Shown piece after piece: positions 26,583 through 34,763 of a stretch of DNA of 64,000 nucleotides (its first letter is position 1; each line of letters begins with the position of its first letter). The notes under the pieces were generated by a model. It was not told the DNA's origin. It worked only from the letters and a program-made list of their open reading frames with translations, and searched no databases. This stretch comes from Ectothiorhodospiraceae bacterium. Lineage in GTDB: Bacteria > Pseudomonadota > Gammaproteobacteria > HK1. Both the position numbers and the translations under genes were made by a program. Location of the stretch: positions 1 through 64,000 of the forward strand of contig JACKNM010000004.1 of the NCBI GenBank assembly GCA_024234875.1, written 5' to 3'.

Positions 26583-27701
26583 TCAGCCGGTGGGCCGAGT
26601 GCCGAGCACGAGGCCGCTGCCCGGGTCGAGCAGGTGCATCCGCGCCAGATTCGCGGCCAGGGTAATCGGCTCGCCGACCCGCGGATTGGCGCTCGGATCC
26701 ATCCGCGCGCAGACCTCCTCGCGCCCCACCCTGAAATAGACCAGGGTGTCCATGCCCATCGGCTCGACCACGTCGGGGACCGCGGGGAACGGTGCCACCA
26801 CCTCGCCGTTGCGCGGTGGCCGAGTCTCGGTGAGATGCTCGGGCCGAAGTCCGAGCACGAGCTCGCGCCCCACGTGCTCGCGGTAGCGCTCGCGCGATTC
26901 CGCCGGCAGCGTGAGGGCGACACCGTCCGCCAGCCGCACCATCAGATCCTCGCCCTCGCGGTCGAGCTTGCAGCGCAGGAAGTTCATCGACGGCGAGCCG
27001 ATGAAGCCGGCGACGAACCGCGTCCGCGGCGAGTGATACAGCTCGTTCGGCGCACCGACCTGCTCGATCACGCCGTCGTTCATCACCACCACGCGGTCGG
27101 CGAGCGTCATCGCCTCGACCTGGTCGTGGGTCACGTAGACGGTGGTCACGGGAACTTGCTGATGCACGCGCTTGATCTCGGTGCGCATCTGCACGCGGAG
27201 CTTGGCATCCAGATTCGACAACGGCTCGTCGAACAGGAAGACCTTGGGGTTGCGCACGATCGCCCGCCCCATCGCCACGCGCTGGCGCTGCCCACCCGAG
27301 AGTTGTCTCGGCTTGCGCTCGAGCAGGTCCTCGATGTTGAGGATCCGCGCCGCCTCGTCCACGCGGCGGCGAATCTCGTCCTTGGGGAACCGCTTCAGGC
27401 GCAGCCCGAAGGACATGTTCTCGCTCACCGTCATGTGCGGATAGAGCGCGTAGTTCTGAAACACCATCGCGATGTCGCGATCCTTCGGCGGCACGTCGTT
27501 CACCACCGTGCCGTCGATCTGGATCGCGCCGTCGGTGATCTCCTCGAGACCCGCGATCATCCGCAACGTGGTCGACTTGCCGCAGCCTGACGGTCCGACG
27601 AGAACGACGAACTCCTTGTCGCCGATCGTGAGGTCGATGCCACGCACCGCCTCCACGCCCTCGTACCGTTTGACGACCTTGTGCAGGGAGACTTCCGCCA
27701 C
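26583..27701 (-). CDS. ABC transporter ATP-binding protein, MalK/UgpC type
   Basis: This 372-residue protein has Walker A GPSGCGKST near residue 36, Q-loop, signature LSGGQRQRVAMGRA, Walker B VFLFDEPLSNLD and a C-terminal ~130-residue TOBE/OB regulatory domain (LGLRPEHL near residue 280), as in MalK and UgpC. It energises the sugar-type importer encoded upstream. The GTG at 27701 lies 4 nt after the MalG-type permease stop, with GAAGGG upstream; the ATG at 27722 would overlap the permease by 17 nt. It ends the four-gene transport operon. Confidence 0.93.
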   Translation of the reverse strand: MAEVSLHKVVKRYEGVEAVRGIDLTIGDKEFVVLVGPSGCGKSTTLRMIAGLEEITDGAIQIDGTVVNDVPPKDRDIAMVFQNYALYPHMTVSENMSFGLRLKRFPKDEIRRRVDEAARILNIEDLLERKPRQLSGGQRQRVAMGRAIVRNPKVFLFDEPLSNLDAKLRVQMRTEIKRVHQQVPVTTVYVTHDQVEAMTLADRVVVMNDGVIEQVGAPNELYHSPRTRFVAGFIGSPSMNFLRCKLDREGEDLMVRLADGVALTLPAESRERYREHVGRELVLGLRPEHLTETRPPRNGEVVAPFPAVPDVVEPMGMDTLVYFRVGREEVCARMDPSANPRVGEPITLAANLARMHLLDPGSGLVLGTRPTG

Positions 27702-27705
27702 CGTC

Positions 27706-28623
27706 CTAGCCCTTCGTTGCACCGGCCGTCAGACCGGCGATGTAGTAATCCATCAGAAACGCATAGATGACGAGCGGTGGCGCCGCGCCGAGCAGGGCCC
27801 CGGTCATGATCTGCCCCCAGTTGAAGACATCGCCCTTGATCAGGGTGGTCACGATACCGACCGGCAACACGAGCTGGTCGGTGGAGGTCGTGAAGGCGAG
27901 TGGATACAGGAACTGCGCCCAGGAGACGGTGAACGCGAAGATGGTCGCCGCGATCAGGCCCGGCAACGCGACCGGGATGAAGATCTTGGTCAGCGTCTGC
28001 ATCCAGGTCGCCCCGTCGATCAGCGCCGCCTCGTCCAGCTCCTTCGGGATCGAGGCGAAGTAGCCGATCATGATCCAGGTGCAAAATGGGACGGTCAGCG
28101 TCGGATACAGGATGAGGAGCACCCACCAGTTGTTGATGAGCTCGATGCCGGTCAGGTTGCGGACCTCGGCGAAGATCTTGAACAGCGGGATGAACAGCAG
28201 CGTCTCCGGAACCAGATAGGTCAGGAACACGCCGGTCGCGAGGGTGGCCGAGCCCCAGAACTTCATGCGCGACAGCGCGAATGCCGCCGGTACGCTGATC
28301 ACCATCGTCAATGTGACCACGATGAGCGAGACCAGTGCCGAGTTCCGGAAGAAGACGAGGTACTGGTCCGTCGTCAACAGCTCGATGTAGTTCTCCAACG
28401 TGGGCGAGAAGACCCACCAGGGATTGGTCGCCGCGGAGATCTCGGCACTCGTCTTGAGCGAGGTGATCAGCATGTAGAACGGCGGCAGCAGGAAGAACGC
28501 CGCGAACAGCACCAGGAAGAAATACGACCACCGCAGCGCCCAACGCCGGCTGCGACTCATGCTGCCGTAGCGAACCGGCTGCGCGCGGCTCGCCTGCGCG
28601 GCGCTCCCCGTCTGTGCGCTCAT
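27706..28623 (-). CDS. ABC transporter permease, MalG type
   Basis: This 305-residue inner-membrane protein has six predicted spans and the CUT1 permease EAA loop EAALIDGATWMQTLTKIFIP near residues 198-217. It forms the translocation pore with the MalF-type partner. Its ATG overlaps the MalF-type stop by one base (TGATG), indicating coupled translation. A C-terminal tail GATKG follows the last span. The sugar or polyol ligand cannot be told from the permease. Confidence 0.94.
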   Translation of the reverse strand: MSAQTGSAAQASRAQPVRYGSMSRSRRWALRWSYFFLVLFAAFFLLPPFYMLITSLKTSAEISAATNPWWVFSPTLENYIELLTTDQYLVFFRNSALVSLIVVTLTMVISVPAAFALSRMKFWGSATLATGVFLTYLVPETLLFIPLFKIFAEVRNLTGIELINNWWVLLILYPTLTVPFCTWIMIGYFASIPKELDEAALIDGATWMQTLTKIFIPVALPGLIAATIFAFTVSWAQFLYPLAFTTSTDQLVLPVGIVTTLIKGDVFNWGQIMTGALLGAAPPLVIYAFLMDYYIAGLTAGATKG

Positions 28624-29543
28624 CAGGCCTGACTCCCTCGCTTGACCACGTCGCGCAGGATGATCACCGCCGCAATGGCGAGGAACGGCATCATGAACAG
28701 CGAGACGCTTGCGCCGAGCGGGATGTCACCGCTCTCGATGCCCACCAGGAACGACCATGTCGCGAAGACGTGGGTCAGGTCCAGTGGACCACCAGCGGTG
28801 AGAATGCGAACGATGTCGAAGTTCGCGAAGGTGACGATCAGCGAGAACAGCGCGGTGATCGCGATGATGTTGCGCATCATCGGCAACGTGATGTACCAGA
28901 TACGCTGCCACCAGTTGGCGCCGTCGATGAGCGCGGCCTCGTAGAGCTGGTCGGGAACCGACTTCAGCGCTGCGAGATACATGATCATGAAGAACGGCGA
29001 GCCGATCCAGATATTCACGAGGATGACGGAGAAGCGCGCCCAGTACGCGTCGCCGGTCCACGGCACCGGATCGGCGCCGAACTGGGCCAGCACCCAGTTG
29101 AAGGCGCTGTACGAGGGGTCGAACAGCCACAGCCAGGCGAGGGTGCTCATCGCCGGTGGAATGACCCACGGCACCAACAACATCCCGCGCCATTTCCGCT
29201 GCCCCTTGGACGGGATGTTGTGCACGAAATGCGCGACGACGAAACCGATGATGGCCTTGAACACGACCGCGGTGATGGCAAAGATGCAGGACTGCTTGAC
29301 CACCATCCAGAACGTCTCGCGCCCGAACAGGAACTCGAAGTTCCCGAAGCCGACGAAGCGCGTCATGCCCTTGTTCAGGGTGGCGAGGTGGATGGCATAG
29401 CCGGCCGGATAGAGAACGAGCAACCCGATCAGCAAGATGAGCGGCAGGGTCATCAGGAACGCGATGGTCGATGGCCGCTTGAGCCATTGACGCATGGTGC
29501 GGCGGGGAACCGCGACGCTCGAAGCCTGGGCGGTCTGGCTCAT
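28623..29543 (-). CDS. ABC transporter permease, MalF type
   Basis: This 306-residue permease has six predicted spans and the EAA loop EAALIDGANWWQRIWYITLP near residues 212-231. The ATG at 29543 (MSQTAQ) begins just before the first cytoplasmic segment; an upstream in-frame ATG would add 45 arginine-rich residues with no homology. It is separated from the binding-protein gene by 184 nt containing a stable hairpin, and is coupled to the MalG-type gene. Confidence 0.93.
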   Translation of the reverse strand: MSQTAQASSVAVPRRTMRQWLKRPSTIAFLMTLPLILLIGLLVLYPAGYAIHLATLNKGMTRFVGFGNFEFLFGRETFWMVVKQSCIFAITAVVFKAIIGFVVAHFVHNIPSKGQRKWRGMLLVPWVIPPAMSTLAWLWLFDPSYSAFNWVLAQFGADPVPWTGDAYWARFSVILVNIWIGSPFFMIMYLAALKSVPDQLYEAALIDGANWWQRIWYITLPMMRNIIAITALFSLIVTFANFDIVRILTAGGPLDLTHVFATWSFLVGIESGDIPLGASVSLFMMPFLAIAAVIILRDVVKRGSQA

Positions 29544-29631
29544 GGCGATATCCGGAGCGCGACGCTGGACGCTCGGCTGCCGGCGCGCGTTCGCCACGGG
29601 CTCGAACGGACGCCGGTTCTCGGTTCGGAGA

Positions 29632-29665
29632 CCGGCCGCCGAGGAATGCATGCCTCGACGGCCGG
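29632..29665 (-). repeat. stable hairpin between sugar-binding protein and permease genes
   Basis: CCGGCCGCCGAGG at 29632-29644 pairs with CCTCGACGGCCGG at 29653-29665, 12 of 13 positions, around the loop AATGCATG. It lies in the 184-nt gap, about 60 nt after the binding-protein stop on the minus strand. It resembles the mRNA-stabilising or attenuating element found between malE-type and malF-type genes. Function is inferred. Confidence 0.6.
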
Positions 29666-29727
29666 CCAACCAGGGCACTCGCCCCGCCGCATCGCTGCGG
29701 CAGTGGGCGCTGGCGGCATTGCGCGGA

Positions 29728-31074
29728 TCAGGTGCGCATGAAGCCCTCGAGCTCGCTCTCGGCCCACGACAGAGTGCGCTCGATGTCCTCGCCCTGCATG
29801 TGTCGAACCACCATCTTCGGCATCACACCCTGAGCGTAGATCTGCACCGCGATCTTGTGCGGCGCCGGCGCCGCCGCGATCGACAACACCTGGTGGTGAT
29901 AGGGATCGGGATAGTGGAAGAGCGTCCCCATCGGTGGCTCGACCTTGGACCAGGTATCGAACTTCGTGAGGTTCGCGAACGCCGGGATGTCGTAGCCGCC
30001 ACTCGCCTCGACCATCTTGTAGGCCGAGGACTCCTGTGAGAGGTGGGTCAGGAGGCTCTTGGCCGCCGACTTGTTGGAGCTGAAATTCCACACCCCCCAG
30101 AAATACGGCAGGAACGGTCCGAAGCGACCGGCCGGCCCGGACGGGAATCCGTGCGACCAGCACTGCTCGGCGATTTGAGGCGCATCGCGCTTCGCCACCG
30201 CCCACGCGCTCGGCGGATTCATGATCATGGCGCCGCGCCCGGAGACCAGCCACTTGTTGTTCGAGGCGTCGTCCCAGGCCGGGGCGTCTGGCGCGAGCAA
30301 CGGACCGAGCTCCTTCATGTACGCCATCGCGGCGCGGACCTGGTCGGACTTCACGGCGATGTCACCCTTCTCGTCCACCAGCTTCGCGCCGAAGGCGTGG
30401 AAGAAGGCGCCGACGGAGTCGACGCTGTCGGAGGTCACACCGAGACCGATCCCGAACGGGTTGCCGCCCGCGTGGCAGGCCTTGGCGGCGCGCATGAAGG
30501 TATCGAGATTCCAGTCCTTGTCGTTGGGCTCGGCGCCAGCCGGATAGATGGCCTGGATGTCGATGTCCGCGTGCTTCTTCAGCAGGTCGATCCGCGAGCA
30601 CGGGCCCTTCATCTGGCTACCCACGGTCGCCGGCACCCCCAGCCACTTGCCGTCGACCTTGCCGAGGTACTCCACGGTGCCGTTCACCGCGCCGTTCTGG
30701 GCGATGAGCGGCTCGACGACGTCGTTCAGCGGCTCGAGCTGCTCGGCGTACTGGGCGGGATACCAGGTCGAGAAGGCGAGGATGTCGTGCCCGGAGCGGG
30801 CCTGCGCCTCGGCGGCTTGCGTGAGCAGGATCTTTCGGCCCTGCGAGGTGATGAAGTCGATCGAGACCTCGACCTTCTCCCGGGCTGCCCATTCCTCGAT
30901 CAGGGTCCGGGTGGCATCGTTGGCGCCAGGGACCCAATGATCCCACAGCCCCACCGTCAGCTTGCCTGCGGCGTGGGCGGTTCGAATGTAGGGAGCGGTG
31001 AGCGCGGCGGCGGACACCGCCGCAGTGGTACCGAGAAACTGTCGCCGTGTGGTCTTCTTCCCAGGACGCTTCAT
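29728..31074 (-). CDS. extracellular solute-binding protein, sugar family 1, Tat-exported
   Basis: This 448-residue protein begins with a twin-arginine signal (KKTTRRQFLGTTAAVSAAAL, residues ~5-24, cleavage after AHA near residue 35). The mature domain has LTVGLWDHWVPGANDATRTL and other features of family 1 sugar-binding proteins. The ATG at 31074 follows GGAGGG 8 nt upstream. It is the first gene of an operon with MalF- and MalG-type permeases and a MalK-type ATPase, making a complete importer. No glycosidase or sugar kinase is adjacent, so the substrate remains open. Confidence 0.92.
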   Translation of the reverse strand: MKRPGKKTTRRQFLGTTAAVSAAALTAPYIRTAHAAGKLTVGLWDHWVPGANDATRTLIEEWAAREKVEVSIDFITSQGRKILLTQAAEAQARSGHDILAFSTWYPAQYAEQLEPLNDVVEPLIAQNGAVNGTVEYLGKVDGKWLGVPATVGSQMKGPCSRIDLLKKHADIDIQAIYPAGAEPNDKDWNLDTFMRAAKACHAGGNPFGIGLGVTSDSVDSVGAFFHAFGAKLVDEKGDIAVKSDQVRAAMAYMKELGPLLAPDAPAWDDASNNKWLVSGRGAMIMNPPSAWAVAKRDAPQIAEQCWSHGFPSGPAGRFGPFLPYFWGVWNFSSNKSAAKSLLTHLSQESSAYKMVEASGGYDIPAFANLTKFDTWSKVEPPMGTLFHYPDPYHHQVLSIAAAPAPHKIAVQIYAQGVMPKMVVRHMQGEDIERTLSWAESELEGFMRT

Positions 31075-31202
31075 GGTGAATTCCCTCCATCCGGATGGCG
31101 GCTCTGACGAGTTCGATCGCTGGTGCTCGAATGCACCTCCTCGGGTCGGTCGGGGCGGCGAATGCACGGCCCGGCGTGATGGCGTGTCAGGTTCGGGGCC
31201 CG

Positions 31203-31232
31203 ATGCTAGGCCTCAGGGTTCGCTCTTGTCCA
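31203..31232 (-). promoter_or_regulatory. putative sigma-70 promoter for the sugar-type ABC operon
   Basis: Read on the minus strand, TGGACA (31232-31227) is followed after 18 nt by TAGCAT (31208-31203). These match TTGACA at 5 of 6 and TATAAT at 4 of 6 positions. This would start transcription near 31196 and leave a leader of about 120 nt before the binding-protein ATG. It lies in the gap downstream of the alpha/beta hydrolase gene. No other pair in the gap fits better by eye. Confidence 0.35.
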
Positions 31233-31283
31233 GTCGACGCCGGGTGCTCGGGCGATCGGCCAGTACCCGAGCAGCGCATGGAC

Positions 31284-31952
31284 TCATCGCACCACGCGCG
31301 CGAGTAGCGTCGCCGCCGCCACGGCCGCGGAGCGGATGCTCTGCGCCTCGTCGAGGCCGGATGCCTTGCGCGGCTTGAAGCCATGATCGCCATCGGGCAG
31401 CCAGTGCAGCGCGATGTTGGGTGACAGCGCATACCCTTCGACCTCGCCACGGCGCCCGAAGGGATCACGCTCACCCTGGCAGACGAGGGTCGGCGTGCGC
31501 AGGTCCGCCAGGTGCTCGATACGAAGCCGGTCCGGTCGGCCCGGCGGATGGAACGGATAGCCGAGACAGATCAGAGCACGCGCGGCGCACTCGTCGGCCA
31601 CCATCGAGGCCACTCTCCCACCCATCGACTTGCCGCCGACCGCGATCGGCCGGTCACCGAGCTCGGCGATGACCGTGCGCCAGGTCTCCATCAACACCGG
31701 CATCGGATTCGGCGGGCGGCGCTTCCCCGACTCGCGTCGCTCGCGCATGTAGGGAAACTCGAAACGCGCCACCGCGAACCCGTGATCGGCGATGGCGGCG
31801 CTGAACGCGTTCATGAACGGGCTGTCCATGGGTGCGCCCGCACCATGGGCGAGAACGAGGGTGAGCGGTGCGCCCGGCGGTCCGTCACGCAACAGCGGCG
31901 TTCTCGTCTGCACGTTCACCTCCGTTGACGCCGGCGAGTCGGCAGGCTCCAT
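31284..31952 (-). CDS. alpha/beta hydrolase, TEX30/KANSL3-like family
   Basis: This 222-residue protein has VLAHGAGAPMDSPFM near residue 33, nucleophile elbow GGKSMGGRVAS near residue 107, acid in QGERDPFG near residue 173 and His in DGDHGFKP near residue 196. This is the layout of the small alpha/beta hydrolases related to TEX30/KANSL3 found across proteobacteria. It has no signal peptide. It lies upstream of the sugar-importer operon on the same strand but 209 nt away, with a separate promoter candidate between. Its substrate is unknown. Confidence 0.88.
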   Translation of the reverse strand: MEPADSPASTEVNVQTRTPLLRDGPPGAPLTLVLAHGAGAPMDSPFMNAFSAAIADHGFAVARFEFPYMRERRESGKRRPPNPMPVLMETWRTVIAELGDRPIAVGGKSMGGRVASMVADECAARALICLGYPFHPPGRPDRLRIEHLADLRTPTLVCQGERDPFGRRGEVEGYALSPNIALHWLPDGDHGFKPRKASGLDEAQSIRSAAVAAATLLARVVR

Positions 31953-32059
31953 CGTACGTGCTCCCTACCGGGGTGGCGGCGCGGCGGCATTCGCGTCATG
32001 CTCGCGCCGTCGCGCTCGAACGACCGCGGCGCGTGGCCATCGACGGAGCTCCGAGCCGA

Positions 32060-32947
32060 ATGAAGATCACGCTCCTGGGCACCGGCACCCCGGCCCCGTC
32101 GCTGACCCGCCAGAGCTCGAGCTACCTCGTCGAGGTGGGTGAGGACGTCATCGTCCTCGACCACGGACCCGGAGCCCAGCACCGATTGCTGGAGGCCGGA
32201 CGCCACCCGACCGAGGTCACCCACGCGTTCCTGAGCCATCTGCACTACGACCATATCCTCGACTACCCGCGGCTGGTGCTCCAGCGCTGGGACATGGGCG
32301 CCGGGCGCATCCCCGAGCTGAAGGTCTTCGGCCCGCCGCCGCTCGCCCGCATCAACGAGCGCCTGTTGGGTGACGACGGTGCGTTCGGCCTCGACATCGA
32401 ATCGCGCGTCAGTCACCGCGCGAGCCTGGACGTGTTCGTGTCGCGCGGTGGGGTGCTTCCTCGTAGGAAGCCGCGGCCGGAGGTGACGGAGGTGACTCCC
32501 GGCGACGTGGTCGAGGGCAGCGGCTGGCGCGTGGTCGTCGGTGCCGCCTCGCACTTCCAGCCGATTCTCGAATGCCTCGGTTACCGCCTCGAGACGCCAG
32601 GCGGAACCCTCACCTACTCTGGCGACAGCGGCGGAGTGCCCGACAGCATGGTCGAGCTCGCCACGGACTGCGACGTCCTGATTCACATGTGTCACTTCCG
32701 CACCGGGATGGAACCGAGCGAGGGGTATCGCCAGGCCACCGGTAGCCACATGGATGTCGCCGAGGTGGCGCGGCGCGCCAGGGCGCGGACCCTGGTCCTC
32801 ACCCACATGATCCCGATGCTCGACCGCCCGGGAACCCTCGAGCGTATGGTGCAGGAGATGCGCGACGTGTACTCGGGCGAGATCATCATCGGGCGGGATC
32901 TGATGGAGATCCCTCTCGGCACCGCCGCGCCGCGCCGCATCGACTGA
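32060..32947 (+). CDS. MBL-fold metallohydrolase, RNase Z/arylsulfatase-like
   Basis: This 295-residue protein begins MKITLLGTGTPAPSL and has the metal site SHLHYDHILDY near residue 60 (HxHxDH), with further ligands in YSGDSGG, HMCHFRTG and LTHMIP. That is the arrangement of RNase Z-like and related beta-lactamase-fold hydrolases. The ATG at 32060 is picked because homology starts there. It is convergent with the amidohydrolase gene, 38 nt stop to stop. Many such proteins are phosphodiesterases or lactonases. No exact role can be claimed. Confidence 0.88.
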   Translation: MKITLLGTGTPAPSLTRQSSSYLVEVGEDVIVLDHGPGAQHRLLEAGRHPTEVTHAFLSHLHYDHILDYPRLVLQRWDMGAGRIPELKVFGPPPLARINERLLGDDGAFGLDIESRVSHRASLDVFVSRGGVLPRRKPRPEVTEVTPGDVVEGSGWRVVVGAASHFQPILECLGYRLETPGGTLTYSGDSGGVPDSMVELATDCDVLIHMCHFRTGMEPSEGYRQATGSHMDVAEVARRARARTLVLTHMIPMLDRPGTLERMVQEMRDVYSGEIIIGRDLMEIPLGTAAPRRID

Positions 32948-32950
32948 ACC

Positions 32951-32966
32951 TCCGGCCGGCGCCGGA
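32951..32966. terminator. weak hairpin between convergent genes
   Basis: TCCGGC and GCCGGA form a 6-bp stem around CGGC, 4 nt after the MBL-hydrolase stop and 20 nt from the amidohydrolase stop. There is no T-run. It is short, so function as a bidirectional terminator is only possible. Confidence 0.3.
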
Positions 32967-32985
32967 TCGGTCCTCGACACGGCGC

Positions 32986-34677
32986 TCACCCTCGGATCAG
33001 TCTCCCCGGGCGCGCGCCCGTCGCCTGGCCGTCCTGCGCCACCTCGTGGCCGGCGACGAAGGTGTGACGATAGCCTCGCGATCCCTGCACCAGCCGTCGG
33101 CCACCCGCCGGCAGGTCGTGGATCACGCGCGGAGCGGTGACGCCGAGCGCATCGAGATCGACGACGTTGAGATCGGCACGCATCCCGGGCCCGATGACGC
33201 CGCGGTCGTGCAGGCCGTAGACCCTCGCGGTGGCGGCGGTCTGCTTGTGGACCAGATGCTCGATGGGGATCAGGGGGCCGCGCGTGCGATCGCGCGCCCA
33301 GTGCGAGAGCAGGGTGGTCGGCGAGCTGGCGTCACAGATGATGCCGACGTGGGCGCCGGCATCGGCGACGCCACAGACCGTGTTCGGCGCACGGAGCATC
33401 TGCTCGACGACGCGGAGATCGCCCGAGCAGTAGTTCTCGAACGGGTGCATGAGCAGGGCACGCCCGTCGTGCTCCAGGAGCATCTCGAGCGCGAGATCGA
33501 ACGGATCGCGATTGAGGCCCGCGGCGAGCCGCGCCACGCTGCGCTCGGGGGCCGGCTCGATATCGAACGGCTCGGTGATGCGGAAGGTTCGCTGCAGGAC
33601 TCGGCGCATCCACGCCACGTGGTCGTCGTCGGGTAGCTCGCCGACCAGGCGCGCGCGCAGCGCGGCGTCTCCTTTCAGCCGCGCGATGCGGGTCTCGTGA
33701 TCGAGGTTCTCGAGCGCCTTCCACGACGGATGGGTCTTGAACGGGTGCAGGCTCGCCTCGAGACCGAGGAGCACGCCGATGCTGCGGGAGCCGACCTGCG
33801 CGGTGAAGTCGAGCCCGTCGGCCACCGCGCGGTCGACCCCGGCCAGGGTCTCTGCCCAGAGATCCGGCGCGTTGTCGACCTGCACCAGCAACACCGAGAG
33901 CGGACGGCCCGCCAGCTCGGCCGCGGCGCGAAGGCGTGCGAAATCGCCGTCCCCGAAATCGGAGTTGACCTCGATCACGCCCTTGCCGGCGCGCCGCATC
34001 GCACGCGCGAGACCGGCGAGCTCCGGCTCGGCGGCGCTCAGGCTCGGTGTGGGTCGCCCATCGGCGGCGCGGTGCTTGGTGGTTCGAGAGGTCGTGAGGC
34101 CGAGGGCGCCGGCATGGAGCGCCTCCTCGAGGACTCGCCCCATCTCCTCGATCTCGGTCGCGGTCGGAGTCTCACGATGGTCGGCGCCACGCTCGCCCAT
34201 CACGTAGAAACGCAGCGCCGCGTGCGGCACCTGAGCCCCGATGTCCATCACCCGCGGTGTCTCGGCGAGCACGTCGAGGTACTCCCCGAAGGACTCCCAG
34301 CGGAAGTCGATGCCCTCGGAGAGCACGGTCTCGGGGATGTCCTCCACCCCCTCCATCAGATTGATGAGATAGCGCTCGCTGCCAGGGCGGACCGGCGCGA
34401 ATCCGACCCCGCAGTTGCCGAACACGACGGTGGTCACCCCGTGCCACGACGACGGCGTCATCGCCGGGTCCCAGGTCGCCTGCCCGTCGTAGTGGGTGTG
34501 GATGTCGACCCAGCCCGGTGTCACCAGCAAGCCGTCGGCGTCGATCTCCCTTCGCCCCCGGCTCGCGCTCGCCTCGACGGCGACGATTCGGTCGCCCTCC
34601 ACCGCCACGTCGGCACGCCGGCCGGGTGCGCCGGTGCCGTCGACGACGATACCGTTACGAATTACCAGGTCGTGCAT
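32986..34677 (-). CDS. N-acyl-D-amino-acid deacylase family amidohydrolase
   Basis: This 563-residue protein has the D-aminoacylase layout: a small beta domain (MHDLVIRNGIVVDGTGAPG), then the metal-binding VTPGWVDIHTHYDGQATWDP near residue 53, a conserved FGNCGVGFAPVRPG near residue 86, and late segments HVGIICDASSP and VHKQTAATARVYGL near residue 460. These zinc amidohydrolases remove acyl groups from N-acyl-D-amino acids or related D-amides. It lies 86 nt downstream of the TMADH-like flavoprotein gene on the same strand. Cotranscription is possible; a shared substrate is not shown. Confidence 0.9.
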   Translation of the reverse strand: MHDLVIRNGIVVDGTGAPGRRADVAVEGDRIVAVEASASRGRREIDADGLLVTPGWVDIHTHYDGQATWDPAMTPSSWHGVTTVVFGNCGVGFAPVRPGSERYLINLMEGVEDIPETVLSEGIDFRWESFGEYLDVLAETPRVMDIGAQVPHAALRFYVMGERGADHRETPTATEIEEMGRVLEEALHAGALGLTTSRTTKHRAADGRPTPSLSAAEPELAGLARAMRRAGKGVIEVNSDFGDGDFARLRAAAELAGRPLSVLLVQVDNAPDLWAETLAGVDRAVADGLDFTAQVGSRSIGVLLGLEASLHPFKTHPSWKALENLDHETRIARLKGDAALRARLVGELPDDDHVAWMRRVLQRTFRITEPFDIEPAPERSVARLAAGLNRDPFDLALEMLLEHDGRALLMHPFENYCSGDLRVVEQMLRAPNTVCGVADAGAHVGIICDASSPTTLLSHWARDRTRGPLIPIEHLVHKQTAATARVYGLHDRGVIGPGMRADLNVVDLDALGVTAPRVIHDLPAGGRRLVQGSRGYRHTFVAGHEVAQDGQATGARPGRLIRG

Positions 34678-34763
34678 CGGCGCCTCCAGATCATCATTGT
34701 CGAGGACCGCGGCGGCAGCCGCTCGCGGTCGACCCGAGTGCGAATGGTCGACGTGCCACCGAA

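Noticed and set aside
24187..26739. An 850-codon open frame on the plus strand
   Set aside because: It covers the end of an alpha/beta hydrolase gene and the complement of the ThDP enzyme; no recognisable protein segment.
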